This document shows, piece after piece, positions 41,107 through 49,975 of a stretch of DNA of 64,000 nt. The position numbers were made by a program, and so were the translations under genes. The stretch lies in contig CP000474.1 of the NCBI GenBank assembly GCA_000014925.1, positions 620,001 to 684,000 of the forward strand, written 5' to 3'. Every line of letters starts with the position of its first letter. Within the stretch, counting starts at the first letter, position 1. This DNA is from Paenarthrobacter aurescens TC1. Its GTDB lineage: Bacteria > Actinomycetota > Actinomycetes > Actinomycetales > Micrococcaceae. The notes beneath the pieces were generated by a model, which made no database searches, was not told the DNA's origin, and saw only the letters and a program-made list of their open reading frames with translations.

Positions 41107-41331
41107 GTGGCCAAGGAATCCTTCACTCGGAAATTCATGCGCGCGACAGGGAAGTTCCGGATAATTTTCGGCCCCGCGCACAGCAGCTCCCTGGACCACG
41201 AGATGACCGACGCCAACCGGAAACTGCTCGCCCAGCGCCAGGCTGAGACGCAGCAATGGGAAACCCTCCGCCGGCCCGACGGCAGCACCTATGTGGTGCC
41301 ACGCAACCCGGAGGACAAGTCGCTGCGGTAA
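41107..41331 (+). CDS. Small protein of unknown function divergent from MarR
   Basis: About 74 residues: AKESFTRKFMRATGKFRIIFGPAHSSSLDHEMTDANRKLLAQRQAETQQWETLRRPDGSTYVVPRNPEDKSLR. Basic N-terminus, no membrane segment, no domain recognised. GTG 41107 has AGAGGAG about 9 bp upstream; ATG 41068 would give 13 more residues but sits inside the operator repeats. Probably the MarR-controlled gene. Confidence 0.65.
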   Translation: MAKESFTRKFMRATGKFRIIFGPAHSSSLDHEMTDANRKLLAQRQAETQQWETLRRPDGSTYVVPRNPEDKSLR

Positions 41332-41338
41332 ACCCGTC

Positions 41339-42244
41339 TCAGCGGGGGATTTCGGCGTTGGTTGAAGCGCCAAGAGCTACGGAAAAGTCCCGGGCAACCT
41401 TCGCGGCCAGCACCCCCGCTTGATCCAAATGCCGTCCAAACCGCTGCTTGGGCGCGCTGACATTGAAGGCTGCAACGACGCGTTGCTTGAAGTCGTAGAC
41501 GGGTGCCGAGACGCCCACTACGCCCAGTTCGAATTCTTCGTCCACCACCGCATAACCCTGCCGTCGGATGAGGTTGATCTCGGCGCGAAGGTCCTCGAAC
41601 GTTTGGATCTTGGACGTGAGGTCCCCTGTTGACGGGCTTTGGCCCGCTTGAAGCGCCAGGGGCGAAAGGTCCTGCCGATCAGGCCGAACCCCGGCCTTGG
41701 CTTCGGCGGTATGCGTGTCATACCAATCCTTCAGGGCGGCGTCGTCCCAGTCGCTGACGAGTACCCTGCCGGCTGATGTGCTCCAGGCGTCCACGCTGAC
41801 ACCTTCCCAGCCCAGCGCCCTATAGGTGTGATTGGACATTTCACTCTTGAGGGTCAGGACGGTGCCGCCGCGCAGCACGCAAAGGTGCGTTGTTTCGTGA
41901 GTAGCTGCCGACACCCGCTTGAGGTATTGTGCCGATGCGCTGACCATGCGAGCCTCGGTGGTCCGGGCAGCCAAGGCGTAGAGGCTGTGCCCGAGAGTGT
42001 AGAGCAGGCTCTCCGGGTCCCTGCTGACCAAGCCCGCTTCCGCCAGTGTGGCAAGTGTCCGGGACACTTGGGCTTTGTCCCGCCCGGTGATCTCGGCAAC
42101 CTTGTTTACTCCGAGCCCCCCTCCGGCCACGGCCTCCGGGGAGCCCAGGATCTCCAGCAGTTCCAAATCCCTGCGGAGGCCCGAGGAATTTCGCCTGGGG
42201 ATGGGTGTTCCGTTCACGGCTGGCTCCTTGGTTGTTCCGGTCAC
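41339..42244 (-). CDS. IclR family transcriptional regulator
   Basis: 301 residues. N-terminal winged HTH (LRRDLELLEILG ... GLGVNKVAEITGRDKAQVSRTLATLAEAGLVSRDPESLLYTLG) and the GAF-like IclR effector domain (THETTHLCVLRGGTVLTLKSEM, GWEGVSVDAWSTSAGRVLVSD, RRQGYAVVDEEFELGVVGVSAPVYDF). GTG 42244. Divergent from the importer and catabolic genes that begin at 42387, which it probably controls; the effector is likely the pathway substrate or an intermediate. Confidence 0.9.
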   Translation of the reverse strand: MTGTTKEPAVNGTPIPRRNSSGLRRDLELLEILGSPEAVAGGGLGVNKVAEITGRDKAQVSRTLATLAEAGLVSRDPESLLYTLGHSLYALAARTTEARMVSASAQYLKRVSAATHETTHLCVLRGGTVLTLKSEMSNHTYRALGWEGVSVDAWSTSAGRVLVSDWDDAALKDWYDTHTAEAKAGVRPDRQDLSPLALQAGQSPSTGDLTSKIQTFEDLRAEINLIRRQGYAVVDEEFELGVVGVSAPVYDFKQRVVAAFNVSAPKQRFGRHLDQAGVLAAKVARDFSVALGASTNAEIPR

Positions 42245-42386
42245 GCTCCGATCCTAACCGTCATGGCGTTGACATTTCAACAACATTCATTGCGCAAAAG
42301 GGAACGCCCCCTCTACGGTTGTGTCATGGCTCACGGAGATGTGGGCCCCGATCCTTACCCCCAATGAAGTGAAAAGGAGGATCACG

Positions 42387-43052
42387 TTGAACGACACCCT
42401 TCTGTCCGACCTTGGACAGTTCCTCGTCAAGAGATCGGCAGACATTGCCGAATCCGCCGCCCAGCACCTGGTGGTTGTCTTGGTTTCCCTGCTGATAGCA
42501 ACGGTCATCGGTGTGGGGGTCGGTGTCCTTGTGTGGAACAAGCCCATCAGCCGCTCGATGGCCATCGCCGGGGCCGGTGTTGGCCTGACCATTCCGTCCA
42601 TGGCGCTCCTGGCACTCCTTATCCCCGTGCTGGGACTCGGCTGGACTCCCACCGTTGTGGGTCTGGCCTTCTACGCGCTGCTCCCCATCATCCGCAACAC
42701 GGTGGTGGGGCTGCGCGAAGTACCGCCGGCAGTGTCCGAATCCGCATTGGGCATGGGGATGGGCACCGTGAAGACCCTGTTCCGGGTCCAGCTGCCCATG
42801 GCTTGGCCGGTAGTGCTCACCGGAGTCCGTGTTTCGGCCCAACTGTCCATGGGTATCGCAGCCATCGCTGCTTATGTGGGTGGTCCCGGTCTGGGCGAAA
42901 TGATCTTCAAAGGCCTGTCGAGCCTGGGGTCCAAGAACGCCCTGAACTTCGCCGTCGTCGGAACCGTCGGTGTCATTGTCCTTGCCCTGCTGCTGGATGG
43001 CGCGTTCGTGCTCATCCGCCGCGTTACTACCTCAAGGGGACTTCGTGTCTGA
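42387..43052 (+). CDS. Quaternary-amine ABC transporter permease (OpuCB-like)
   Basis: About 221 residues, six transmembrane helices and an EAA loop (REVPPAVSESALGMGMGTVKTLFRVQLPMAWPVVLTGVR). GSSG and KLGA-type features are those of OpuC/ProW permeases for betaine, choline and carnitine. Start: TTG 42387, with AAGGAGG 6-7 bp upstream; a longer frame from 42321 lacks an SD. First gene of the importer. Confidence 0.87.
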   Translation: MNDTLLSDLGQFLVKRSADIAESAAQHLVVVLVSLLIATVIGVGVGVLVWNKPISRSMAIAGAGVGLTIPSMALLALLIPVLGLGWTPTVVGLAFYALLPIIRNTVVGLREVPPAVSESALGMGMGTVKTLFRVQLPMAWPVVLTGVRVSAQLSMGIAAIAAYVGGPGLGEMIFKGLSSLGSKNALNFAVVGTVGVIVLALLLDGAFVLIRRVTTSRGLRV

Positions 43053-44061
43053 ATCAACAACCCCGGCCGCCGGCGCCCGGATCGTCCTCAAGGACGTCAC
43101 CAAGACCTACCCCGGTCAGGTGATTCCCGCCGTCGAATCCTTCTCCATGGACATCGCACCAGGCGAACTGATCATGTTCGTTGGTCCGTCCGGCTGCGGC
43201 AAGACCACCACTATGAAGATGATCAACCGGATCATCGAACCGAGCTCGGGCTCCATCACCATCGACGGTGAGGACGTCCTGTCCCTGAACCCCAACGAGC
43301 TGCGCCGTCGGATCGGCTACGTCATCCAGCAGATCGGCCTGTTCCCGCATATGACCATCGCGGAGAACATCTCGGTGGTGCCCAAGCTCCTGGGCTGGGA
43401 CAAGAAGCGCACGCGGGACCGCGTCGAAGAGCTGCTGGCCGTCGTCGAGCTTGACCCCAAAACGTTCGCCTCCCGCTACCCGCGCCAACTGTCCGGCGGG
43501 CAGCAACAGCGTGTTGGCGTTGCGCGGGCCTTGGCCGCGGATCCGCCCGTGATGCTCATGGACGAACCCTTCGGTGCCACGGATCCCATCACCCGGGAAA
43601 AGCTGCAAAGTGAATTCCTCCGCCTGCAGGAGAAACTGAGCAAGACCATCGTGTTCGTCACGCACGACTTCGATGAAGCGGTTCGGCTCGGCGACAGGAT
43701 CGCGGTGCTGTCCGAACGAAGCCAGATCGAGCAGTTCGACACCCCCGCGAACATCCTGGCCAATCCCGCCAACGATTATGTGTCCCAGTTCGTAGGACAC
43801 GGTGCCGCCCTAAAGCGGCTGGGACTCATCCCTGTGGGCCACGCGGCGCTGGGTCCGGCCGGGGGACAAACCGCCATGACCATAGGTGTGGACGACTCCC
43901 TGCGGGACGCGCTGGATGCCTTGGTGCTGTCCGGTGGCCTTCCCGTATCGGTCCTGGACCGGAACGGCAGTTCTGTGGGAACCATCGACATCGAACGAAT
44001 CTCCGCTGTCCTCGGCGCCGAAATTCTCCCGCCAGCCCTTGCCGGGGGAGTGCGGCCATGA
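43045..44061 (+). CDS. Quaternary-amine ABC transporter ATPase (OpuCA-like)
   Basis: About 338 residues. Walker A GPSGCGKTTTMKM, signature LSGGQQQRVGVARALA, Walker B PVMLMDEPFGATDP, H-loop VFVTHDFDEAVRLGD. The C-terminal region (about 240-338) contains a CBS-like regulatory part, as in OpuCA. GTG 43045 overlaps the permease stop by 8 bp and has GGGGA upstream. Confidence 0.88.
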   Translation: MSESTTPAAGARIVLKDVTKTYPGQVIPAVESFSMDIAPGELIMFVGPSGCGKTTTMKMINRIIEPSSGSITIDGEDVLSLNPNELRRRIGYVIQQIGLFPHMTIAENISVVPKLLGWDKKRTRDRVEELLAVVELDPKTFASRYPRQLSGGQQQRVGVARALAADPPVMLMDEPFGATDPITREKLQSEFLRLQEKLSKTIVFVTHDFDEAVRLGDRIAVLSERSQIEQFDTPANILANPANDYVSQFVGHGAALKRLGLIPVGHAALGPAGGQTAMTIGVDDSLRDALDALVLSGGLPVSVLDRNGSSVGTIDIERISAVLGAEILPPALAGGVRP

Positions 44062-44843
44062 CTGCGCAGGCAACGCGGGATCTGGCCACGTCCTTCGGCA
44101 CCGCCTCAAACCGCAAAGGCAAGTACTTCTCCTTCAAACGGTTCGGAACACCGCTGATCATCGTGGGCGCATTGCTGGCATTGTTCCTCTGGATCTCCTC
44201 GCTGACGCTCGATTCCATTGAGTTGCGCACCCTGAACTGGGACTACCTTGCCGATCGGACCAGGGAACACCTCCTGCTGACCGTCACGGCGTCCGCGATC
44301 GTGTCCCTGATTGCCATCCCGGCAGGTATTGCCCTGAGCAGGGTGCATTCCAAGGCTGTCCACGCAGTGGTGTTCGGGATTGCCAACGTGGGGCAGGCAA
44401 CACCCGCCATCGGCTTGGTGATCCTGCTGGCCATCGTGTGGAAGACAGGCTTTGAAGTGGCACTGGTAGGCCTGGTTGCCTACTCGGTCCTTCCTGTCCT
44501 CCGGAACACCCTGGTGGGACTCCAACAGGTTGACTCCAGCCTCACGGAAGCGGCCAAGGGCATGGGCATGCGTCCGCTGGAAGTGCTGGCCCGCATCGAG
44601 CTCCCTTTGGCCGTGCCGGTGATCATTGCCGGACTTCGGACCGCGCTGGTGTTCTGCGTCGGCGTCGCCACAGTGGCCACATTCATCAACGCCGGCGGCC
44701 TGGGCGACATGATCGTCAACGGCCTGAAACTCCAGCGCTGGCCCGTCCTCATCACCGGAGCCGTGGTGGTCTCCTGCATTGCCCTCACCATCGACTGGCT
44801 GGCAGGCCTCGCAGAGGACCTGCTCAAGCCCAAAGGCATCTGA
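44058..44843 (+). CDS. Quaternary-amine ABC transporter permease (OpuCD-like)
   Basis: 261 residues with a basic N-terminus and six transmembrane helices; EAA loop QQVDSSLTEAAKGMGMRPLEVLARIELPLAVPVIIAGLR. ATG overlaps the ATPase stop (ATGA). Second permease of the OpuC-type importer. Confidence 0.88.
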   Translation: MTAQATRDLATSFGTASNRKGKYFSFKRFGTPLIIVGALLALFLWISSLTLDSIELRTLNWDYLADRTREHLLLTVTASAIVSLIAIPAGIALSRVHSKAVHAVVFGIANVGQATPAIGLVILLAIVWKTGFEVALVGLVAYSVLPVLRNTLVGLQQVDSSLTEAAKGMGMRPLEVLARIELPLAVPVIIAGLRTALVFCVGVATVATFINAGGLGDMIVNGLKLQRWPVLITGAVVVSCIALTIDWLAGLAEDLLKPKGI

Positions 44844-44871
44844 CTTTTCCTACTTTCGCAAGGACAACATC

Positions 44872-45807
44872 ATGAAAAAACCCGCAATGACCCTCCTGGC
44901 CACCGGCGTGGCCGTGGCCCTCAGCCTCACAGCCTGCGGCGGCTCGGCCTCCTCCACGTCAAGCGGAGCCGGAAGCAACGAACTCGAAGGCCTCACCGGC
45001 GTGTTCGGTGCCAAGGACTTCTCCGAGCAGTTCATCCTGTCCCACATCACCAGCCAGGTCCTGAACGCCCACGGCGCAGACACCACCACCAACACCAGCG
45101 TGGTGGGCTCGGCCAACGTCCGCACGGCTTTCGAGACCGGCCAGTTCGCCGGCTACTGGGAGTACACCGGAACGTCCTGGATCACCTACAACAAGCAGAC
45201 CACGCCTATCAAGGACAAAACGGAGATGTTCAAGGCCGTGAAGGATGCCGATGCCAAGAAGGGCATTGCCTGGCTGGACCCCGCACCGCTGAACAACACC
45301 TACGCATTCGCCGTTCGCGAGGATAAGGCCAAGGAACTCGGCATCAAGAGCCTCTCGGACGTGGCCAAGCTTCCCGCCAGCGAGCAGACCTTCTGCGTGG
45401 AGAGTGAGTTTTCAACCCGCGACGACGGCTGGCCGGGACTGCGCAAAGAGTACGGTCTGAGCCCCGACGCCAAGGTCTCCATGCTTGACACCGGCGTCAT
45501 CTACACCGCCACCCAGAAGGGCCAGGACTGCAACTTCGGCGAAGTCTTCGAAACGGACGGCCGCATTCCCGCGCTGAAGCTTCAGGTCATGGAAGACGAC
45601 AAGAACTTCTTCCCGATTTACCAAGGTGCCCTCACTGTCAAGGCCGACATCCTCGCCAAGTACCCGGCCATCACGGACATTATGGCCAAGGTCTCCCCGA
45701 AGCTCACCACCGAGGTCATGCAGCAGCTGAACGCCAAGGCTGACGTGGATGGCGAAGACCCGGAAGACATTGCCAAGGAATGGCTCGAATCCGAAGGACT
45801 GATCTGA
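44872..45807 (+). CDS. Quaternary-amine binding lipoprotein (OpuCC-like)
   Basis: About 311 residues. Lipoprotein signal MKKPAMTLLATGVAVALSLTACGG, then the OpuAC/OpuCC domain: LTGVFGAKDFSEQFILSHITSQVL, FETGQFAGYWEYTGTSW, YAFAVREDKAKELGIKSLSDVAKLP. The aromatic residues YWEYTG fit a cation-pi cage for an N-methylated substrate. ATG 44872 with AAGGA upstream. Confidence 0.87.
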   Translation: MKKPAMTLLATGVAVALSLTACGGSASSTSSGAGSNELEGLTGVFGAKDFSEQFILSHITSQVLNAHGADTTTNTSVVGSANVRTAFETGQFAGYWEYTGTSWITYNKQTTPIKDKTEMFKAVKDADAKKGIAWLDPAPLNNTYAFAVREDKAKELGIKSLSDVAKLPASEQTFCVESEFSTRDDGWPGLRKEYGLSPDAKVSMLDTGVIYTATQKGQDCNFGEVFETDGRIPALKLQVMEDDKNFFPIYQGALTVKADILAKYPAITDIMAKVSPKLTTEVMQQLNAKADVDGEDPEDIAKEWLESEGLI

Positions 45808-45809
45808 AA

Positions 45810-46319
45810 ATGACTGAACAGCTTCAAATCGGCGAGTCCTTCATTGGGGACGGCGTCAACGCAGCGCACGTCAACACCGTACTGGGACACCGAAGCGGCC
45901 CCGCTGGAACCGCGTGGGCCACGGCTTTGGCATCACCGAGTGCCGGCCACGTTCCGTTCGTCGCCGTCCTCCGGCCCTCGCTTCCCGTGAAGCCGCTGAC
46001 GCTCTTCGTCACCAAGGCGGCGCCGTCCAACGACCAGCACGGCAACCTCATTTGGGGTGCAGCGCAGGCCGGCATCGCCGCAGGCGTGGCAGACGCTGTG
46101 GCCGACGGCATCCTCACGGACGAACAGGCCGATTCGCACGCGCTGATCGCCGCGGTGTGGGTGAACCCCAACGCCGACGACGACGACGCCGTCTACCGCA
46201 ATAACCGTGAGTCAGTCCGGACTGCTTTGGAGAACGGGGTCAAGAACCTTCCCTCCACGGCAGAAGTGATCGAGGCACGCAACTCCCCGTCCAACCCCTT
46301 CTTCACCCCGCGAGGCTGA
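45810..46319 (+). CDS. Formaldehyde-activating-enzyme (Fae) family protein
   Basis: 169 residues. GESFIGDGVNAAHVNTVLGHRSGPAG aligns with the N-terminus of Fae (GDGxxxAHxxxxxGxRGSP), including the catalytic His (His20 here, His22 in Methylobacterium Fae). LPVKPLTLFVTKA, WGAAQAGIAAGVADAVADGILTDEQADSHALIAAVWVNPNADDDDAVYRNNRESVRTAL completes the fold. Fae joins formaldehyde to tetrahydromethanopterin, a cofactor not expected here, so the true substrate may be another C1 or aldehyde reaction. Cotranscribed with the importer. Confidence 0.85.
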   Translation: MTEQLQIGESFIGDGVNAAHVNTVLGHRSGPAGTAWATALASPSAGHVPFVAVLRPSLPVKPLTLFVTKAAPSNDQHGNLIWGAAQAGIAAGVADAVADGILTDEQADSHALIAAVWVNPNADDDDAVYRNNRESVRTALENGVKNLPSTAEVIEARNSPSNPFFTPRG

Positions 46320-46324
46320 CAGCA

Positions 46325-47428
46325 ATGAAGATCACCGCAATCCGGCTGACCCGCATGGTCCTGCCCCTGGACCCGCCGTTCAACGCCGCTTGGGATCCTG
46401 AACCCCGCACATCATTCCCGGCAACTTTGGTGGAGGTGGAAACTGACGAAGGCATCACCGGCGTAGGCTCCGGCGACACGATGGATGGCTTCGAGGCCTA
46501 TGAGCACCTGTTCATCGGGACCGACCCTATGGCCATCCTCAACCAGGTCCGCAGGATCGAAACCATCAACTTCCACGGCGGCCGCTACTGGCCACTCGAA
46601 GCGGCGCTGTGGGACATCATCGGCAAAGTTGCCGGACTCCCGGTAGCTACTCTCTTCGGCGGAGCCCAGGATCGCCTGGTGGCCTACGCTTCCTCCGGCG
46701 AACTGAAGGCGCCCGCAGCGAGGGCCGAGTCTGCACTCGCGGCGAAGGAGCGCGGCTTCAAAGCCATGAAGATCCGTATTTCCCGGGACCACCTGGACCA
46801 AGGCGTGGAGTCCGTCCGCGCTGCCAGGGAAGCCGTGGGCAAAGACTTCGACCTGATGGTGGACCTCAACCAGATGTGGCGCATGAGCGGCGACATCGAA
46901 CCGGCCCTGGAACTTGCCAAAGTCCACCGACTCGCAGCCCAGCTGGCTGAACTGGATGTCCGCTGGCTCGAGGAACCACTTCCGCAGGCCGATATCAAGG
47001 GCGCACAGCGCGTGCGTGAGCAGACCGGCATCCAGGTCTCGGGAGGCGAGATGGTCCGCAGCATGCCGGAAATGATGGCCCTCATCGAAGCCGACGCCTA
47101 CGACATCTACCAGCCCGACGTCGCCCTGGCAGTTGGCATGTACCGCGCCCGCCAAGTGGCCGAAACGGCAAACCTGAAGCACCGCTTCTTCACACCGCAC
47201 ACGTGGAGCAATGGTTTGGGCTTGCTGGCCAACCTGCACGTAGCCGCAGGCGTGGACGCGGGGCCATACTTGGAATTCCCCTATGACCCGCCGGGCTGGA
47301 CCCCCGAGCGCCGCGACTTCTTCATGGAGCCCCTGGACATCGACGACGACGGTGCACTCCGCGTGCCCGACCTTCCGGGCCTGGGCGCCGTCATCGACTA
47401 CGACGCCGTCAAGAAGTACTCGGTCTAA
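46325..47428 (+). CDS. Enolase-superfamily (MR/MLE subgroup) enzyme
   Basis: 367 residues. The barrel carries KAMKIRI (catalytic Lys), DLMVDLNQMWR (Asp ligand), RWLEEPLPQ and ISGGE-like VSGGEMVRS (Glu ligands), and FFTPHTWSNGLGLLANLHVA with a His in the position used by dehydratases. Likely abstracts a proton alpha to a carboxylate: dehydration, racemisation or epimerisation of a hydroxyacid or betaine. ATG 46325 is 5 bases after the Fae stop. Substrate unknown. Confidence 0.83.
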   Translation: MKITAIRLTRMVLPLDPPFNAAWDPEPRTSFPATLVEVETDEGITGVGSGDTMDGFEAYEHLFIGTDPMAILNQVRRIETINFHGGRYWPLEAALWDIIGKVAGLPVATLFGGAQDRLVAYASSGELKAPAARAESALAAKERGFKAMKIRISRDHLDQGVESVRAAREAVGKDFDLMVDLNQMWRMSGDIEPALELAKVHRLAAQLAELDVRWLEEPLPQADIKGAQRVREQTGIQVSGGEMVRSMPEMMALIEADAYDIYQPDVALAVGMYRARQVAETANLKHRFFTPHTWSNGLGLLANLHVAAGVDAGPYLEFPYDPPGWTPERRDFFMEPLDIDDDGALRVPDLPGLGAVIDYDAVKKYSV

Positions 47429-47438
47429 GGAGCCCGCC

Positions 47439-48956
47439 ATGGCAACAACGAAGAACGACTGGATCGAGCGGGCGGCAGCCCAGCAGCCAGCCACGGGACT
47501 GTATATCGACGGCGGTTTCCGCTCCGCGCGCAGCGGTGAAACATTCCCCACTGTCTCGCCGAGGGACGGCTCCATCACGGCTCACGTGGCGGCAGCGGGG
47601 GATCAGGACGTGGACGATGCCGTCCGGTCCGCGCACCGTACTTTCGAAAGCGGCGTGTGGTCGAGGACCGATCGACGCCACCGGCAAACAGTCCTGACCA
47701 GGCTCTCGGACCTGATCCTGGAAAACCTCGAGGAACTCGCGCTCCTGGAGTCCACGGATGCCGGGCACCCCATCAGCGACGCACTCGCCGTTGACGTGCC
47801 CAGCTGCGCACGGACCTTCCGCTGGTACGCGGAAGCCCTGGACAAGGTCTACGACGACGTCGCACCCACTCCGCGCAACGCCCTCGCGGTCATTTCCCGC
47901 GAGGCACTCGGTGTGATCGGCGCAGTGGTTCCGTGGAACTATCCACTGATCATCACGGCCTGGAAAGTAGCTCCCGCCCTCGCCGCCGGAAACTCCGTGG
48001 TCCTCAAGCCCTCGGAGCAGACCAGCCTGACTGCGTTGCGCCTGGCCGAACTCGCCACTGAGGCGGGCGTGCCGGATGGCGTATTCAACGTCGTCCCCGG
48101 CCTCGGCCACGTTGCGGGTGCTGCCTTGGGGCGGCATGACCTCGTGGACAAGATCACCTTCACGGGCTCACCGGAGGTTGGGCGGTACTTCCAACGCTAC
48201 GCCTCCGAATCCAATGGCAAGCAGGTGGCGCTGGAGCTCGGTGGCAAGTCGCCGCAGGTGGTTCTTCACGACGTCGGAGACATCGCAGCCTGCGCTTCGG
48301 CTGTGGCCTGGGGGATCTTCTACAACGCCGGGCAGACCTGCCACGGAGGTTCCCGACTCCTGGTGGACGAACGCGTCCACGACGAATTGATCGAAGAAGT
48401 CATCAAGGTGGGGCGCTCGCTGCAGCTCGGCGACCCGCTGGATCCTGCCACCCAGATCGGGGCGATTATTGATGACCGGCAGCTTGAGAGCATCCTCGGC
48501 TACTACGCCGTCGCAGAAGGCGAGGGCATCGCGGTGGCCAGCGGCGGCACCCAAGTCCACCCTGCCGGCGTCGAACATGGCTACTACCTGGAACCCACGG
48601 TCCTGGACCGGGTCAACAACGCCGGCCGCATCGGCCAGGAAGAGATCTTCGGGCCGGTACTGGCAGTATCGACGTTCCGTGGCGCTGCGGAGGGCATCCG
48701 GATGGCCAACGACACCAAGTACGGGCTGGCTGCCAGCGTGTGGACGCAGGACATCACCAAGGCGCACACAGCCGCACGTGAACTCCGCGCCGGCACCGTC
48801 TGGGTGAACACCTTCGACGTCGCGGACATCATTACGCCCTTTGGCGGTTTTAAGGAATCCGGGTTCGGCAGGGACCGTTCCCTGCACGCCCTGGACGCCT
48901 ACTCCGCACTGAAAACAACCTGGATCAACCTGGGCGACGCTGCCCTGGACGACTGA
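47439..48956 (+). CDS. Aldehyde dehydrogenase
   Basis: About 505 residues. NAD(P)-dependent ALDH: VVPWNYPLIITAWKVAPALAAGNSVVLKPSEQT, ALELGGKSPQVV (general-base Glu) and NAGQTCHGGSRLL (catalytic Cys). Similar to betaine-aldehyde or gamma-aminobutyraldehyde dehydrogenases. ATG 47439 follows TAAGGAG; the longer frame starts inside the enolase gene and is spurious. Confidence 0.92.
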   Translation: MATTKNDWIERAAAQQPATGLYIDGGFRSARSGETFPTVSPRDGSITAHVAAAGDQDVDDAVRSAHRTFESGVWSRTDRRHRQTVLTRLSDLILENLEELALLESTDAGHPISDALAVDVPSCARTFRWYAEALDKVYDDVAPTPRNALAVISREALGVIGAVVPWNYPLIITAWKVAPALAAGNSVVLKPSEQTSLTALRLAELATEAGVPDGVFNVVPGLGHVAGAALGRHDLVDKITFTGSPEVGRYFQRYASESNGKQVALELGGKSPQVVLHDVGDIAACASAVAWGIFYNAGQTCHGGSRLLVDERVHDELIEEVIKVGRSLQLGDPLDPATQIGAIIDDRQLESILGYYAVAEGEGIAVASGGTQVHPAGVEHGYYLEPTVLDRVNNAGRIGQEEIFGPVLAVSTFRGAAEGIRMANDTKYGLAASVWTQDITKAHTAARELRAGTVWVNTFDVADIITPFGGFKESGFGRDRSLHALDAYSALKTTWINLGDAALDD

Positions 48957-48983
48957 ACCACCCAGCCTGAATTGAGACTCGAT

Positions 48984-49970
48984 ATGACTGCAACAACGCA
49001 CGTTTCCGCCACGGAAACACAACTCCTCACGCCCGGAACCGCCCGCATCGGCTTCATCGGCCTCGGCAACATGGGCTCGGGCATGACGCGCAACCTCCAA
49101 GCCGCGGGCTTTCACCTGGTGGTCAACGATGTCCGCAAGGAATCCGCGGCCGAACTCCTAGCGAACGGAGCGGAGTGGGCGGAGGACGCAGCGGCAGTCG
49201 CCGCCGGCTCCGATGTCGTCATCACCATGCTCCCCACGCCCAAGCACGTGGAGACGGTGGCCATGGGGCCCGGCGGCATCCTTGCCGGGATGCCCGACGG
49301 CGGCACCTGGGTGGACATGTCCACCTCGGTTCCGGAGGTGGCCAACAGGGTTCGCGAGGCGGGCTCAGTCCGCGGCATCCGCGTCCTGGACGCACCCGTC
49401 AGCGGCATGTCCGTAGGCGCTGCGAACGGCATGCTGCAGATCTTCGTCGGTGGCGAGCCTGCCGACGTCGAACGTCTTCGTCCCGTGTTCGAAGCTATGG
49501 GCGATCCTGAACGGATACTGCACGTGGGCGGCCATGGCGCCGGCTACGCGGTGAAGCTCATGATCAACCAGCTGTGGTTCTCGCACCTGGTGGCCACCGC
49601 GGAGGTCCTGAGCACAGGCGTCAAGGCGGGTGTGGACCTGGAAGTCCTGAGGCAGGCGCTGATCGCCAGCCCGGCGAACTCCAACTTCGTCCAAAACGAT
49701 GTCCTGTCCATCCTCAACCACGGCGACTACGACGAAGGCTTCGCGATCGCCTTGGCCTGCAAAGACCTTGGCTTGTCCGTGGACCTGGCCCGTTCCGTTG
49801 GAGTTCCCATGGAGTTGTCCGGCTTGGTGGAGCAGCTCTACCGCCGGGCCAAGGCTCTTTACGGCGACAAGGCCGGGGAGATGACCCCGGTAAAACTTTA
49901 CGAAGACGCTATCGGCATCCAGTTGCGGACGCCCGTGCAGGCCTCCGGCAGCGCCACGGAAGGAGCTTGA
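48984..49970 (+). CDS. 3-hydroxyisobutyrate-dehydrogenase-like NAD(P)-binding enzyme
   Basis: About 328 residues. RIGFIGLGNMGSGMTRNLQAAGF (dinucleotide fold), LDAPVSGMSVGAANGMLQIFVGG, GHGAGYAVKLMINQLWFSHL with catalytic Lys. Family members oxidise beta-hydroxyacids to semialdehydes (HIBADH, tartronate semialdehyde reductase). ATG 48984 is preferred over 48972; no strong SD. Confidence 0.9.
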   Translation: MTATTHVSATETQLLTPGTARIGFIGLGNMGSGMTRNLQAAGFHLVVNDVRKESAAELLANGAEWAEDAAAVAAGSDVVITMLPTPKHVETVAMGPGGILAGMPDGGTWVDMSTSVPEVANRVREAGSVRGIRVLDAPVSGMSVGAANGMLQIFVGGEPADVERLRPVFEAMGDPERILHVGGHGAGYAVKLMINQLWFSHLVATAEVLSTGVKAGVDLEVLRQALIASPANSNFVQNDVLSILNHGDYDEGFAIALACKDLGLSVDLARSVGVPMELSGLVEQLYRRAKALYGDKAGEMTPVKLYEDAIGIQLRTPVQASGSATEGA

Positions 49971-49975
49971 CCATC

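Noticed and set aside
46412..47578. 388-aa minus-strand open frame opposite the enolase-superfamily gene
   Set aside because: Antisense shadow, composition Gly/Val/His-rich with no domain; the plus-strand gene has catalytic motifs.
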